Numbered from the stretch's first letter, positions 1 to 8,015 are shown. The stretch is 64,000 nt of DNA from Nocardioides mesophilus (GCF_014395785.1 NZ_CP060713.1:1020501-1084500); one strand, 5' to 3'. Made by a program: numbers and translations. The notes: generated from the letters alone by a model not told the origin.

Positions 1-71
1 GGAACGGTCTCGATGCGCCACGTCACCCCCCGAACCTGCCGTGGCGGCGCCCGGGTGGCAAGCGAATTGGT

Positions 72-91
72 CCGCCGCGCGAGCGCGGCGG
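72..91 (+). terminator. GC-rich hairpin upstream of the sigma gene
   Basis: A perfect 8-bp stem (CCGCCGCG / CGCGGCGG) closes a CGAG loop. No T-tract follows. It could end transcription of a gene lying left of the window or be a structured leader. No convincing coding region was found between 1 and 240. Confidence 0.35.
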
Positions 92-189
92 CTCGCCGGC
101 GGCCCGTGGCGCCTTGCCTCGCGAGCACGGCCCGGCCAGGCTGCCGTCCAGGTGCCGGACCGACCGGCGTCACCCGTCAGGCTGCGCAT

Positions 190-217
190 GCAACCTTTGT
201 GGCGTTTCATCTCGTTA
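190..217 (+). promoter_or_regulatory. Candidate ECF-type promoter of the sigma operon
   Basis: GCAACC at 190-195 is followed after 17 bp by CGTTA at 213-217, ending 23 bp before the sigma start codon. A -35 element containing AAC is typical of promoters read by ECF sigma factors, and the GCAACC form is known for SigE-type factors in actinobacteria. Autoregulation by the downstream sigma factor is inferred. Confidence 0.4.
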
Positions 218-240
218 GGAAGGCATGGAGCGAGTGACCG

Positions 241-765
241 ATGCGTGACGAGGAGGCGTTCGTCGAGTTCGCCGAGGCGGCGCGCGGGCGGCTGCGCCGT
301 ACGGCGTACCTGATGTGCGGCGACTGGGAGCAGGCCTCGGACCACGTCCAGGAAGGGCTCATCCGCGTCTACGTGGCGTGGCCCCGGCTGAAACGGGCGG
401 GCAGGGAGTACGCCTACGCCCGGAAGGCGGTGGTCAGCTCCTTCCTGGACCACGCCCGGCGGCGGTCGAGCACCGAGGTCCCCACCGAGCCCGACCACGA
501 CGTGGCGTCCGGGCAGGACCTCGCGGAGTCCGTCGCGCTGCGGGCCGCCCTGATGGCGGCGCTCACCGCGCTCCCCTTGCGGCAACGGGCCTGCGTGGTG
601 CTGCGCTACTTCGACGACCTCAGCGTCGCCGACACGGCGGCCGTCCTCGGCTGCAGCGAAGGCAACGTCAAGAGCCAGACCTCGCGCGCCCTGGCCTCGC
701 TCCGGTCCACGTTCGACGGTGCACCCATCGACGGCCTGACGGTTGAAGGAGCGACATCATGGTGA
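241..765 (+). CDS. SigE-family ECF RNA polymerase sigma factor
   Basis: This 174-aa protein has the size and two-domain layout of an ECF sigma factor. Region 2 lies at about residues 8-75 (RRTAYLMCGDWEQASDHVQE), and region 4 at about 95-160 with the helix-turn-helix DTAAVLGCSEGNVKSQTSRA. It should bind core RNA polymerase and direct it to a small regulon. The stop overlaps the start of the next gene by 7 bp, so the two are translationally coupled. That neighbour takes the place usually held by an anti-sigma factor. The trigger is unknown. Confidence 0.9.
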   Translation: MRDEEAFVEFAEAARGRLRRTAYLMCGDWEQASDHVQEGLIRVYVAWPRLKRAGREYAYARKAVVSSFLDHARRRSSTEVPTEPDHDVASGQDLAESVALRAALMAALTALPLRQRACVVLRYFDDLSVADTAAVLGCSEGNVKSQTSRALASLRSTFDGAPIDGLTVEGATSW

Positions 766-2090
766 ACGACCTGCGCGAGCTGCTGAGGGACAACGTCGCC
801 TCTCCCCCGCACGACCACCTCGACCTCGGCGCAGTGGTGACCGGCGGCCGCCGTCGCGTACGCCGCCGGCGGCTCGTGGCCCTCGGTGGCACGGCCCTCG
901 CCACGGCCGCGGTCGTCATGGTCGGCCCACTCGCATCGCTGGGCGGCCCACCGGACTTCGCCGCCGCAGGTGTCCCGCAGCCGGACGCGCCGACGCTGCG
1001 GTTGGCCGACGCCGACGCAGCGGCCCCCGGCAAGGACTACCGCGTCCTGGCGTCGTACACGAACGACAACCTGGACCGCGACAACGGCCAGTACTTCGAC
1101 GGGGTGACCGACGACGGGCTCATCCTGTTCCGCGACGGACCGCGGATGGACCAGCTTCGCCCCCGATTCGCCCTCCTGGATCCGGCCACCGGCAAGAAGG
1201 ACTGGCTGCCGGACCTCGACATCGGACAGACCCAGACCTGGCCGCTCGACCTCGGTAAGGACCGGCTGCGGCTGTTGGCTGCCCAGGGTGACACGCAGGT
1301 GGGGCTGGTCGTCTACACCTTCGACCGCGAGCGCAGGCAGTGGACGGAGACGAAGTGGCCCGGCCTCCCTGCGGTGGAGAACCCGTTCGGGGCGGTGCTG
1401 GGGCCCGACGACCGGATCTATGTGCCCGTGCCGAACACCCAGGGGCAGCCGCCGGAAGGTGGCTGGCCGACCGGCCCCGACGGCGAGGCGGACGATGCCG
1501 ACGCCGAGGGTTCCACCTACCGGCTCTGGTCGGCATCGTTGACCGACCCCTCCGACGTGCGCGACGAGGGGCTGATCGTGGGCTCCGTGGCGTTCACCGA
1601 CCACTCGATGGTGTGGACCGACTCCTCCAACGGTGCAAGCGGCCGCGTCCACGTCCGTGACCTCGAGACCGGTGCGGAGCACGCCTTCGACCCGCGTTCC
1701 GGCAACAAGTGCAACCTGCTCTCCTTCGGCGCGACCGACGACCGGATCGTGATGGGGCAGTACTGCGGGACCTACGACGACGGCGTCCGCGACGACCGGG
1801 TGCAGGTGCTCGACAGCGAGGGGCACCAGGTGGTCACGCTGCAGGGCAGCGACGTCGAGGGCGCGCTCACCTCCGACGCCGGCGCCGGACTGCTGACGGT
1901 GACGTCGCGCCAACCCGACAGTGCCGGCACCTACCTCTACGACCTGGACTCCGGACGCTTCCTACGGATCAGTGACGGCGTGTCGTCGTGGACGACGAGC
2001 GGGCCGACGCCTGAGGGGCAGTTCCTGTGGAACACCCCGGAGAACCGCGGGCGTGGCATGACCCAGCACCTCGGCGAGCTCGTCGACTGA
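759..2090 (+). CDS. Membrane-anchored propeller-like protein coupled to the sigma factor
   Basis: A protein of 443 aa. Residues 1-40 are charged and cytoplasmic (HLDLGAVVTGGRRRVRRRR), residues about 41-62 form one membrane helix (ALATAAVVMVGPLASLGG), and the remaining 380 residues are predicted outside the cell. The ectodomain is rich in Asp/Gly/Trp with repeated YxLDxxxG-like strands, for example LYDLDSGRFLRISDG, suggesting a beta-propeller. No zinc-binding anti-sigma motif (HxxxCxxC) is visible. A GAAGGAG ribosome site precedes ATG 759. A sensor or regulator of the sigma factor is inferred from gene order only. Confidence 0.65.
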   Translation: MVNDLRELLRDNVASPPHDHLDLGAVVTGGRRRVRRRRLVALGGTALATAAVVMVGPLASLGGPPDFAAAGVPQPDAPTLRLADADAAAPGKDYRVLASYTNDNLDRDNGQYFDGVTDDGLILFRDGPRMDQLRPRFALLDPATGKKDWLPDLDIGQTQTWPLDLGKDRLRLLAAQGDTQVGLVVYTFDRERRQWTETKWPGLPAVENPFGAVLGPDDRIYVPVPNTQGQPPEGGWPTGPDGEADDADAEGSTYRLWSASLTDPSDVRDEGLIVGSVAFTDHSMVWTDSSNGASGRVHVRDLETGAEHAFDPRSGNKCNLLSFGATDDRIVMGQYCGTYDDGVRDDRVQVLDSEGHQVVTLQGSDVEGALTSDAGAGLLTVTSRQPDSAGTYLYDLDSGRFLRISDGVSSWTTSGPTPEGQFLWNTPENRGRGMTQHLGELVD

Positions 2091-2155
2091 TCTACCCGGT
2101 CTCACTGGGCGGTGTGGGGTTGTGAGCCGGCCGCGCGGCCGTCTACCGGATCTGG

Positions 2156-2295
2156 CGAATTGAGGACGTTGCCGCTTGCTGCATATGGACAGGCAGGTTG
2201 GCATCTTGCGCAGTGCCGCTGAGCGTGAGCTCTGGTCACGCTGCCCAACGTGCCTGTTCATCTGCACAGCACGGAAATGCCGCGGGTAGTGAAAG
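2156..2295 (+). repeat. 140-bp structured intergenic repeat, copy 1
   Basis: This segment recurs at 7875-8015 in the same orientation. Its core is a long hairpin: arm 2180-2201 pairs with 2245-2266 over 22 positions with 3 mismatches. Inside the loop a second perfect stem, AGCGTGA (2222-2228) with TCACGCT (2236-2242), closes a 7-nt loop. No ORF with coding character follows the repeat. It sits 66 bp after the preceding gene and ends 41 bp before the next. It could be a non-autonomous mobile repeat (MITE- or REP-like) or a structured RNA. Confidence 0.8.
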
Positions 2296-2336
2296 CGTCG
2301 TGTCGATGCGCGTGTGGTCGTGTCAAGGTGGCGAGC

Positions 2337-2792
2337 ATGGCCGAGATCGAGATCGAAGGAGTCGACGAGCGGGACTCGTCATGGGAAGTCGGGCCCCCGG
2401 GGCCAGGCGTCGGGCCTCGATTCCGCGTCTACCTGCACAGCAGTGGGGCTGCATCGACCCACGGGGCCACCTGGGCCTACGACGTCACCGGAGCCGACGT
2501 ACTGCAGGTCATCGATTGGGCTCAGCGCCAGGCTGGGGACCGCCTGACGTACGCGGTAGCGCTGGTCTACGACGACAGAGAGCGGGAGCGGCTCGAACCG
2601 GGGCACGGGCGTGGCCTGGTGTGGCTAGTGGGCATGGACGGCAACACGACCGCGCTCGACGCCGGTGAGGCATCCGCGCTGCATCGGATGCTCCACAGGC
2701 GGACACAACCAGTCGGCATCCCCAGTGGAGACACCATGCCTCACGGCGTCCCGGACCCGTTCAACGACGGGACGTCGCAGCGCCCCCGGTGA
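2337..2792 (+). CDS. Hypothetical protein, about 151 aa
   Basis: The frame stays open upstream, but codon quality improves sharply at ATG 2337 (MAEIEIEGVDERDSSWEVG), so this start was chosen. An earlier in-frame start would run into the 140-bp repeat. The protein is soluble and acidic, with no signal peptide or membrane segment. It has mixed alpha/beta character in the middle (GADVLQVIDWAQRQAGDRL) and a low-complexity Pro-rich tail. I do not recognise a family. Confidence 0.6.
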   Translation: MAEIEIEGVDERDSSWEVGPPGPGVGPRFRVYLHSSGAASTHGATWAYDVTGADVLQVIDWAQRQAGDRLTYAVALVYDDRERERLEPGHGRGLVWLVGMDGNTTALDAGEASALHRMLHRRTQPVGIPSGDTMPHGVPDPFNDGTSQRPR

Positions 2793-2914
2793 TGGGGCCC
2801 CCACGCGCCACCATCAAACCAGCGCGAAGAGGTTGCCCGAACTACGATGAGTCCCGGCGCGGCCCCAGGTCTTCAAGTACGACTACCTTCCGCGCGGGGA
2901 CTTGGAGGCACACC

Positions 2915-3580
2915 TTGAAGCTCTTGCTCACGTCCGGCGGCGTCACGAACCCGAGCATCCACTCGGCGCTCGTGCAGCTTCTCGGCAAGCCGATCACCGA
3001 ATGCCACGCACTGGTCGTCCCCACCGCCCAGTGGGGCCACCCGATGTGCGGACCGGCATCGGTGCGCGGACTTGTCGCCGCCGAGCCCACCTGGCGGCAC
3101 TTCACCGGCCTGGGCTGGGCGTCGCTGGGTGTCCTCGAGCTGACCGCGCTGCCCACCATCGGCGCGGAGCGGTGGGTCCCCTGGGTCCGGGAGGCGGACG
3201 TGCTCCTGGTCGACGGCGGCGACGCGGCCTACCTGTGCCACTGGATGCGCGAGTCCGGGCTGGCCGATCTGCTGCCGTCGCTGCCCGACTTGGTGTGGGT
3301 GGGAGTGAGTGCCGGAAGCATGGTGATGACGCCCCGGATCGGGCGCGACTTCGTCAAGTGGCCCTCTGCGCCGGACGACCGCACCCTGGGAGTCGTCGAC
3401 TTCTCGATCTTCCCGCACCTGGAGGCTTTCCCCACCAACACGCTGGCCGACGCGGAGCGGTGGGCCGCCGACATCGGCGTCCCGGCGTACGCCATCGATG
3501 AACAGACGGCCATCAAGGTCGTCGACGGCTCCGCCGAGGTGGTCTCCGAAGGGCAATGGACCAAGTTCGGGTCACGGTGA
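2915..3580 (+). CDS. Peptidase S51 (dipeptidase E-like)
   Basis: The 221-aa product has the class-I glutamine-amidotransferase-like fold of peptidase E. MKLLLTSGG opens the first strand, ADVLLVDGGDAAYL forms the middle, and GVSAGSMVM is the nucleophile elbow with the catalytic Ser. HLEAFPTN supplies the usual downstream His region. The family cleaves Asp-X dipeptides in the cytoplasm. TTG 2915 was chosen because GGAGG at 2904-2908 lies 6 bp upstream and the product then begins as family members do; an upstream in-frame start at 2789 adds 42 poor residues. Confidence 0.85.
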   Translation: MKLLLTSGGVTNPSIHSALVQLLGKPITECHALVVPTAQWGHPMCGPASVRGLVAAEPTWRHFTGLGWASLGVLELTALPTIGAERWVPWVREADVLLVDGGDAAYLCHWMRESGLADLLPSLPDLVWVGVSAGSMVMTPRIGRDFVKWPSAPDDRTLGVVDFSIFPHLEAFPTNTLADAERWAADIGVPAYAIDEQTAIKVVDGSAEVVSEGQWTKFGSR

Positions 3581-3604
3581 CTCCCAGGACTGCACCTGTC
3601 GACC

Positions 3605-3919
3605 TCAGCGGTCTTCGAGACCCCTGAGGAACGCAAGTTGGTCGGCGAGTTCTTGACGTCGCTCATCGATGTTCCGCCTGTCGAGTCGGGTGGCCCGCCG
3701 GTACTGCAGATCCATCACCGCGAGCGCCTGCACGTCATCGAGGTCGAATCGCTCTCGAAGGGCCGTTGCAGCAGCGGCGGGATCCTCCGCTTCCAGCAGC
3801 ACGTCCAGGACAGCGTGTGGATCGCGCATACTCCGGGCCAGACCGTCATAGATGCGAAGGAGTCGACGGGTCTCTTCGATCTCGACGGCGAGCGGCACTT
3901 CTTCATTGCGGGACGGCAT
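3605..3919 (-). CDS. Small stand-alone protein resembling the GyrA coiled-coil segment
   Basis: This 104-aa protein is almost wholly helical and charged. Residues about 60-98 (DVQALAVMDLQYRRATRLD, then ERRQELADQLAFL) resemble the stretch of DNA gyrase A and ParC that reads like QAQAILDMRLQRLTGLE, at the coiled coil leading to the C-gate. Nothing else of gyrase is present: no catalytic Tyr, no winged-helix domain. Known family behaviour suggests a dimerising helical hairpin; a role in gyrase binding or inhibition is speculation. Neighbours give no clue. Confidence 0.6.
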   Translation of the reverse strand: MPSRNEEVPLAVEIEETRRLLRIYDGLARSMRDPHAVLDVLLEAEDPAAAATALRERFDLDDVQALAVMDLQYRRATRLDRRNIDERRQELADQLAFLRGLEDR

Positions 3920-4140
3920 GGCACCACCCTGGCAGGTCGCAGGCCCCGACGATGAGCAAGCAGGCGGGCGGTGACCGGGCGCCGCGATCCGGCGAAGGTG
4001 GCGGGAACCGCTGCGTCGACCGCGGCAGAAGGAACGATCGTGTTGTCGTCACGCCGTGCTGCTGCTTCAGGGCAGAGGTCCGGCACGATGACCCCTATGC
4101 CGAACCTGCACACCGCCACCAGCGCGCCCCCGCTGGCGGG

Positions 4141-4335
4141 GACGCGCTGCCACTCGATCTGGCAGATGGTGAGGTCGTCGCTGTGGGTGGTCGCCAGTTC
4201 CCCCCGTCTCCGGGAGTGTCCCTGCAGGTGCGCGCGATCGAGGACGGATACTGCGTCCGCGGCCGCAACAACTTCGGCGACGTGACGGCGTGGCAGTGCG
4301 GCGATGGCGAAACGCACCCGCTGACCCGGAAGTAG
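4141..4335 (+). pseudogene. Possible fragment of a secreted or prepilin-like protein
   Basis: In this frame the sequence shows good codon quality only from about 4141 to the stop at 4335. It reads GVSLQVRAIEDGYCVRG followed by a second Cys (TAWQCGDGE), reminiscent of the C-terminal disulphide region of small actinobacterial prepilin-like proteins. No in-frame leader or start with a ribosome site is visible, so it may be a remnant. The rest of 3920-4427 shows no convincing gene on either strand; the long minus-strand ORF there lacks recognisable domains. Confidence 0.25.
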
Positions 4336-4427
4336 TCTCAACGCCCGGATTTCCTTGTCGGCGAGTCGGCCCCGGGGTGGTTCTCATGAGCCACCCAGCC
4401 GAGCGCTGGATCCACAAAGTTCAAAAG

Positions 4428-6563
4428 TCATTCCATCCGCGTCAGCGCGAGCGGACGACGGGCCATGGAGCGGCGCATGACTGCGCTAGCGGCGAGGACG
4501 GTTCCGGCCGCCGCTGCCACCGAGAAGGCGGACACGAGCAGTCCTCGGACGCCTGGGTTGGCGCCCGTGGCGCCAACCACATCGTAGGAGGCTCCAGCCA
4601 GCCAGCCGATGACGTTGGCAGTCACCGTGAGAACGCCGGCACCGATCGCGAGCGCCGATGCGTCCATGGTCACGACCGCGGAACCGGTCACCCCAAGGAC
4701 CCGCAACCTGTCGATGGCCGCGCGTCGTTCCTCGAACGCGTCGATGGCGGTGAGCGCAACCAGGACGAACGCGATCAGGAAGCCGATCAGGACGCATCCC
4801 TGGAGCAGCCGCGCCGTGGGCACGATCGACGGCTTGAAGGTGTCAGCACTGGTGTTGCTGACGGACACGCCGGGGTCCGCGTGGACCACCGCACTGAGGT
4901 AGTCATCGACGTGCCTGGTATCAGTACCGGGATGGGCGATGATCTCGGCGTTGTGTGTGGTGCTCAACAGGGATGCCGGGTCACCGATCCGGAAGCGCCC
5001 TCCCCACGGGAATCTCCCGGTCGCGCCCTGGTGCCGCTCCGGCGCGGCGCATGCGGAACTCAGCGGCGCGGTTGAGTCCTTCTGGGACTCGAGCAGCATG
5101 GCCAGCGCCTCACACGAGCCCACGTAGAGGGTCGTCGTGCCCTGGCGGACCTGCGCGACCCGGGAGGCACCCTCGACTCTGAGGGCGGCGGAGGCCTGCG
5201 CGAGGTCGGTGCCGGTCAGCGAGATCGTCCACTCGTCACCGTGGGGTCCGGGGGTTGAGAGTGCGTCGAGGTCGGCGATGGCGCCGCATCCGAGCAGCCC
5301 GAGGATGGCCACCACACATACGCCGGCCATCGTGCGGGCCACGGAGCCGGCTCGCCAGGCGAGTCCACGTAAGGCCAGGTGCCGGTTGGGCGCGTCGTCG
5401 GCTCGGTGGAGCCGTGCTGCGGCTGTGCGGATCAGTTCCGCGCTACCGACGCCCAGGCCGATCACGGCCAGCGCGATGCCGGCGGCGAACATGGCGAACG
5501 CCATCCCGCCCGACATGCGGGCCGCGCCGACTACGGGTTGGAGGAGCACCCCGGTCATGAGGGCGACGCCGGCTGCGAGCGGGATCAGCTTCCAGGGCCG
5601 GGGTCGTGGCGGCCCGTCCGCTCGTGCCCGGACCGGGTCGTCCAGCTCCGCGATGGTGGCTCGCCTCATCAGCACGCCGAGGGCGAGGGGCACCGCGAGG
5701 GTGGTCAGGATCGTGGCCGTGCTGACACCCAGGCGAGGGGAGTACCAGCTGATGCCCAACGTTCCTGTCCTCGCGAGCAGGGCGGCGCCGACGGCCGCGG
5801 CTGCGATGCCGACGATCCACCCGGCGAGCCCGGCGACCACGCCCTCGGCGAGCGCCGCGGTGGCCAGGGTTCGTCGTGGGACGCCCATGAGGTGCAGAGC
5901 TGCACGCGAGCGGCGTCGGGATTCGGCAGACATTCCGGCGGTGGCGGTGAGCGCCAGCACGAGAGGGGTGCCGAGGAGCATGCACAGGATCGCGGCCAGC
6001 GGCCAGCTCGGGATAGATGGACGCTGGCCGGACCCTGCCGGCGCTCCCCACCCGCCGGCTGACCACGCCCGGGTGCTCACCTCAGACGCGACGCCTGCGT
6101 ATACGAGAAGTTGGTCCGGTGACTGGTGCGCTGTGGCACCGATCGTTCCCCGCACCTGACCTGCGATCCGGCCTGCTGCGGCAGGGTCGGCAGCGATCGC
6201 TGCCCGGACGGCCGGCGAGACCCATACCTCTCCGGGCCCAGGGAAGGTCGGCACCCCTGGCGGCGGAGTGGCGCCGGGACGTGCTGCGCTCAGCTGCACC
6301 GTCGTCCACACGTCGGTGCGGTACGGCAGGTCTTGGATTGCGGCCCGGAACTGAGGTTTCCCGGCGAGCGCCGAGTGCGGCAGCTGAGCTCGACCGCGAA
6401 GATCGCGGTCATGGTTGGCCTGCCACAGCGTCATTCCGACGGCCAGCGCGAGCGTGGCCATGGCGACCCCTAGGGCACGCCGCGTCAGCAGCGGAAGTGA
6501 CGATCGAGCTGCCCGGCGGGACGTTCCCCACGCCAGCCACGCCGTTCCCCCCGATGACCTCAT
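4428..6563 (-). CDS. FtsX/MacB-type ABC transporter permease, 711 aa
   Basis: A double-length permease. An N-terminal membrane helix (about 31-45) leads to an ectodomain to about residue 185, then a block of several helices, a second ectodomain (about 430-565) and three C-terminal helices. This matches FtsX-like permeases with two modules in one chain, which act on lipoproteins, lipids or peptides rather than taking up small solutes. The start is 13 bp after the ATPase stop, so it is the last gene of a three-gene operon. The upstream small Cys-containing peptide suggests peptide export or immunity, an inference. Confidence 0.85.
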   Translation of the reverse strand: MRSSGGTAWLAWGTSRRAARSSLPLLTRRALGVAMATLALAVGMTLWQANHDRDLRGRAQLPHSALAGKPQFRAAIQDLPYRTDVWTTVQLSAARPGATPPPGVPTFPGPGEVWVSPAVRAAIAADPAAAGRIAGQVRGTIGATAHQSPDQLLVYAGVASEVSTRAWSAGGWGAPAGSGQRPSIPSWPLAAILCMLLGTPLVLALTATAGMSAESRRRSRAALHLMGVPRRTLATAALAEGVVAGLAGWIVGIAAAAVGAALLARTGTLGISWYSPRLGVSTATILTTLAVPLALGVLMRRATIAELDDPVRARADGPPRPRPWKLIPLAAGVALMTGVLLQPVVGAARMSGGMAFAMFAAGIALAVIGLGVGSAELIRTAAARLHRADDAPNRHLALRGLAWRAGSVARTMAGVCVVAILGLLGCGAIADLDALSTPGPHGDEWTISLTGTDLAQASAALRVEGASRVAQVRQGTTTLYVGSCEALAMLLESQKDSTAPLSSACAAPERHQGATGRFPWGGRFRIGDPASLLSTTHNAEIIAHPGTDTRHVDDYLSAVVHADPGVSVSNTSADTFKPSIVPTARLLQGCVLIGFLIAFVLVALTAIDAFEERRAAIDRLRVLGVTGSAVVTMDASALAIGAGVLTVTANVIGWLAGASYDVVGATGANPGVRGLLVSAFSVAAAAGTVLAASAVMRRSMARRPLALTRME

Positions 6564-6576
6564 TGCTCGGCTGCCC

Positions 6577-7284
6577 TCACTCTTCGACGTGACCGTCGCT
6601 CATCACGACGCGGCGGCTCAGCATGCCTGCGACCTTCTCGTCGTGGGTGACGACGAGCAGACTCGCTCCACGCTCCGCGCTCAGCGCGAGAAGGAGCTCC
6701 ATTGCGCGTCGACCGGACTCACGGTCCAAGGCCCCGGTCGGCTCGTCGGCGAACACCACTTCGGGGCGGTGCACCACCGCCCGCGCCAGCGCGGCCCGCT
6801 GCCGCTGCCCGCCCGAGACCTGTGCGGGATGCCGGTCCAGCAACTCCTCGATCCCGAGCCGGGACGCCACGTCGCGCGCCTCGTCCCCGGCGGCACCCGA
6901 GCGTCCGGTCAGCCTGAGCGGGAGCTCGATGTTCTCCCTGAGCGTGAGCTCGGGCACCAGATCCGAGGACTGGAAGACGAAGCCGAACCTGGTCAGGCGC
7001 ACTCGCGCGCGCTCATCCTGCGACGCTCCACTCAGGGACTCGCCGTCGAAGTCGACGACACCCTCGGCGGGCACCAGGATTCCGGCCAGCAGCATCAGGA
7101 GTGTGCTCTTCCCCGACCCGCTCGGCCCGGCCAGCGCCAACGTCTCCCCCAGGCCCAGAGTCAGGTCCGCGCCGGACACGGCGACCGTCCCGTCGGGAAA
7201 CGCGTATGACAGTGATCGGGCTGACAGCCATTCCTGGCGTTCAGCCAAGACCGGGTGGGACGCGGCAGTCAGCGACACTTCCAC
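6577..7284 (-). CDS. ABC transporter ATP-binding protein (MacB/LolD type)
   Basis: About 235 aa, the standard size for a single ATPase serving an FtsX-type permease. Walker A is GPSGSGKST, the signature VSGGQRQRAALARA, and Walker B VVFADEPTGALD followed by the switch His (VVTHDEK). The ORF opens farther upstream, but those residues overlap the small peptide gene in another frame. GTG 7284 (or GTG 7278) gives the normal N-terminus and overlaps the peptide stop at 7269-7271, indicating coupling. It should power the 711-aa permease. Confidence 0.88.
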   Translation of the reverse strand: MEVSLTAASHPVLAERQEWLSARSLSYAFPDGTVAVSGADLTLGLGETLALAGPSGSGKSTLLMLLAGILVPAEGVVDFDGESLSGASQDERARVRLTRFGFVFQSSDLVPELTLRENIELPLRLTGRSGAAGDEARDVASRLGIEELLDRHPAQVSGGQRQRAALARAVVHRPEVVFADEPTGALDRESGRRAMELLLALSAERGASLLVVTHDEKVAGMLSRRVVMSDGHVEE

Positions 7285-7514
7285 GCCGACTCGGTGCAGA
7301 GGTTCGGAATGACTCCCACGCGGTGACGGCAAGCCTGGATCTTGCCCTGCTGCGCGCGAGCGGAGGCGTAGATCTGCGTCCACACGTACTTCTTGGTCCG
7401 GTGGCCGCCGTAGCTCTCCATGGACGCGTCCGTGCGCGACCAGCCGGAGCCGCCGATCTTCCCGGTGACGTAGACCCAGTGGCCGTCGGAATCGTTGTCC
7501 TTGAGGCCGGTCAC
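7269..7514 (-). CDS. Small three-cysteine peptide at the head of the ABC operon
   Basis: From GTG 7514 the product is 81 aa, basic and aromatic (HWVYVTGKIGGSGW, YGGHRTKKYVW), with three Cys near the C-terminus (QACRHRVG, NLC, WKCR). The frame continues to a GTG at 7583, but there codon use turns AT-rich and non-coding-like. No signal peptide is in frame. A different-frame ATG at 7528 with GGGGG upstream starts MKRLL and stops at once, as if a leader had been lost. It overlaps the ATPase gene. It could be a bacteriocin-like or secreted peptide, or its remnant; I do not recognise the family. Confidence 0.5.
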   Translation of the reverse strand: MTGLKDNDSDGHWVYVTGKIGGSGWSRTDASMESYGGHRTKKYVWTQIYASARAQQGKIQACRHRVGVIPNLCTESAWKCR

Positions 7515-7573
7515 AGTAATCGCTTCATTAAGAATCCCCCGATTCAAGCCTGATGAGTGGACTGAAAATAGCG

Positions 7574-7588
7574 ACGCAGTCACATCGC
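7574..7588 (+). repeat. 15-bp direct repeat, left copy
   Basis: ACGCAGTCACATCGC occurs here and again at 8397-8411 in the same orientation, 823 bp apart. Flanking bases differ. The left copy covers the far upstream GTG (7583) of the small-peptide frame. The pair brackets the decayed segment with the 140-bp repeat and the HAD remnant. Confidence 0.7.
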
Positions 7589-7842
7589 ATCAAGCGAAAC
7601 CCGTAAATCGCGTCCTGACCACGTCGTTCCCGCTGTCGGCGTTCACGGTGTCGTCGAGCAACGACCGCTGTCCGCGCGCAACTGCTGACAAGCGGGGGCT
7701 CCACTACCCCAGACCAGTCCCTCTGCTCTGACAGAACCTGCACGGACACGGAGAGTTCTGGAACAGCACCGCCGTCTTCATCGCCCAACATGAGCAGGCC
7801 TGGCGACAGGCACTGTCCTGACGCACGCCAGCAACCGCGCGG

Positions 7843-7865
7843 ATCTGTCGCGGATAGTGGAAGCG
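7843..7865 (+). repeat. Truncated tail of the 140-bp repeat
   Basis: ATCTG joined directly to GCGGATAGTGGAAGCG matches the 3' end of the 140-bp element with its penultimate part deleted. It lies 9 bp before the full copy at 7875, so two elements once stood head to tail. Confidence 0.5.
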
Positions 7866-7874
7866 CGGGTATCC

Positions 7875-8015
7875 CGAATTGAGGACGTTGCCGCTTTGTG
7901 CATTTGGACATGCAGGTTGGCATGTTGCGCTGTGCCCCTGAGCGTGAACTCTGCCCACGCGTGCCGAACGTGCCTGTTGATCTGCACAGCACGGAACTAC
8001 CGCTGATGGTGAAAG
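7875..8015 (+). repeat. 140-bp structured intergenic repeat, copy 2
   Basis: This copy aligns with 2156-2295 over its whole length with one single-base indel in the loop. The large hairpin is weaker here but recognisable, and an inner stem (GCGTG / CACGC) is kept although the bases around it changed. It lies in the decayed region between the small-peptide gene and the HAD remnant. Confidence 0.8.

Noticed and set aside
1-240. Small plus-strand genes at 13-313
   Set aside because: Arg/Ala-rich frames with no ribosome site or domain; the interval looks like leader and promoter DNA.
3715-4341. 208-aa minus-strand frame
   Set aside because: No recognisable domain, and it overlaps the better-supported 104-aa gene in another frame with worse codon use.
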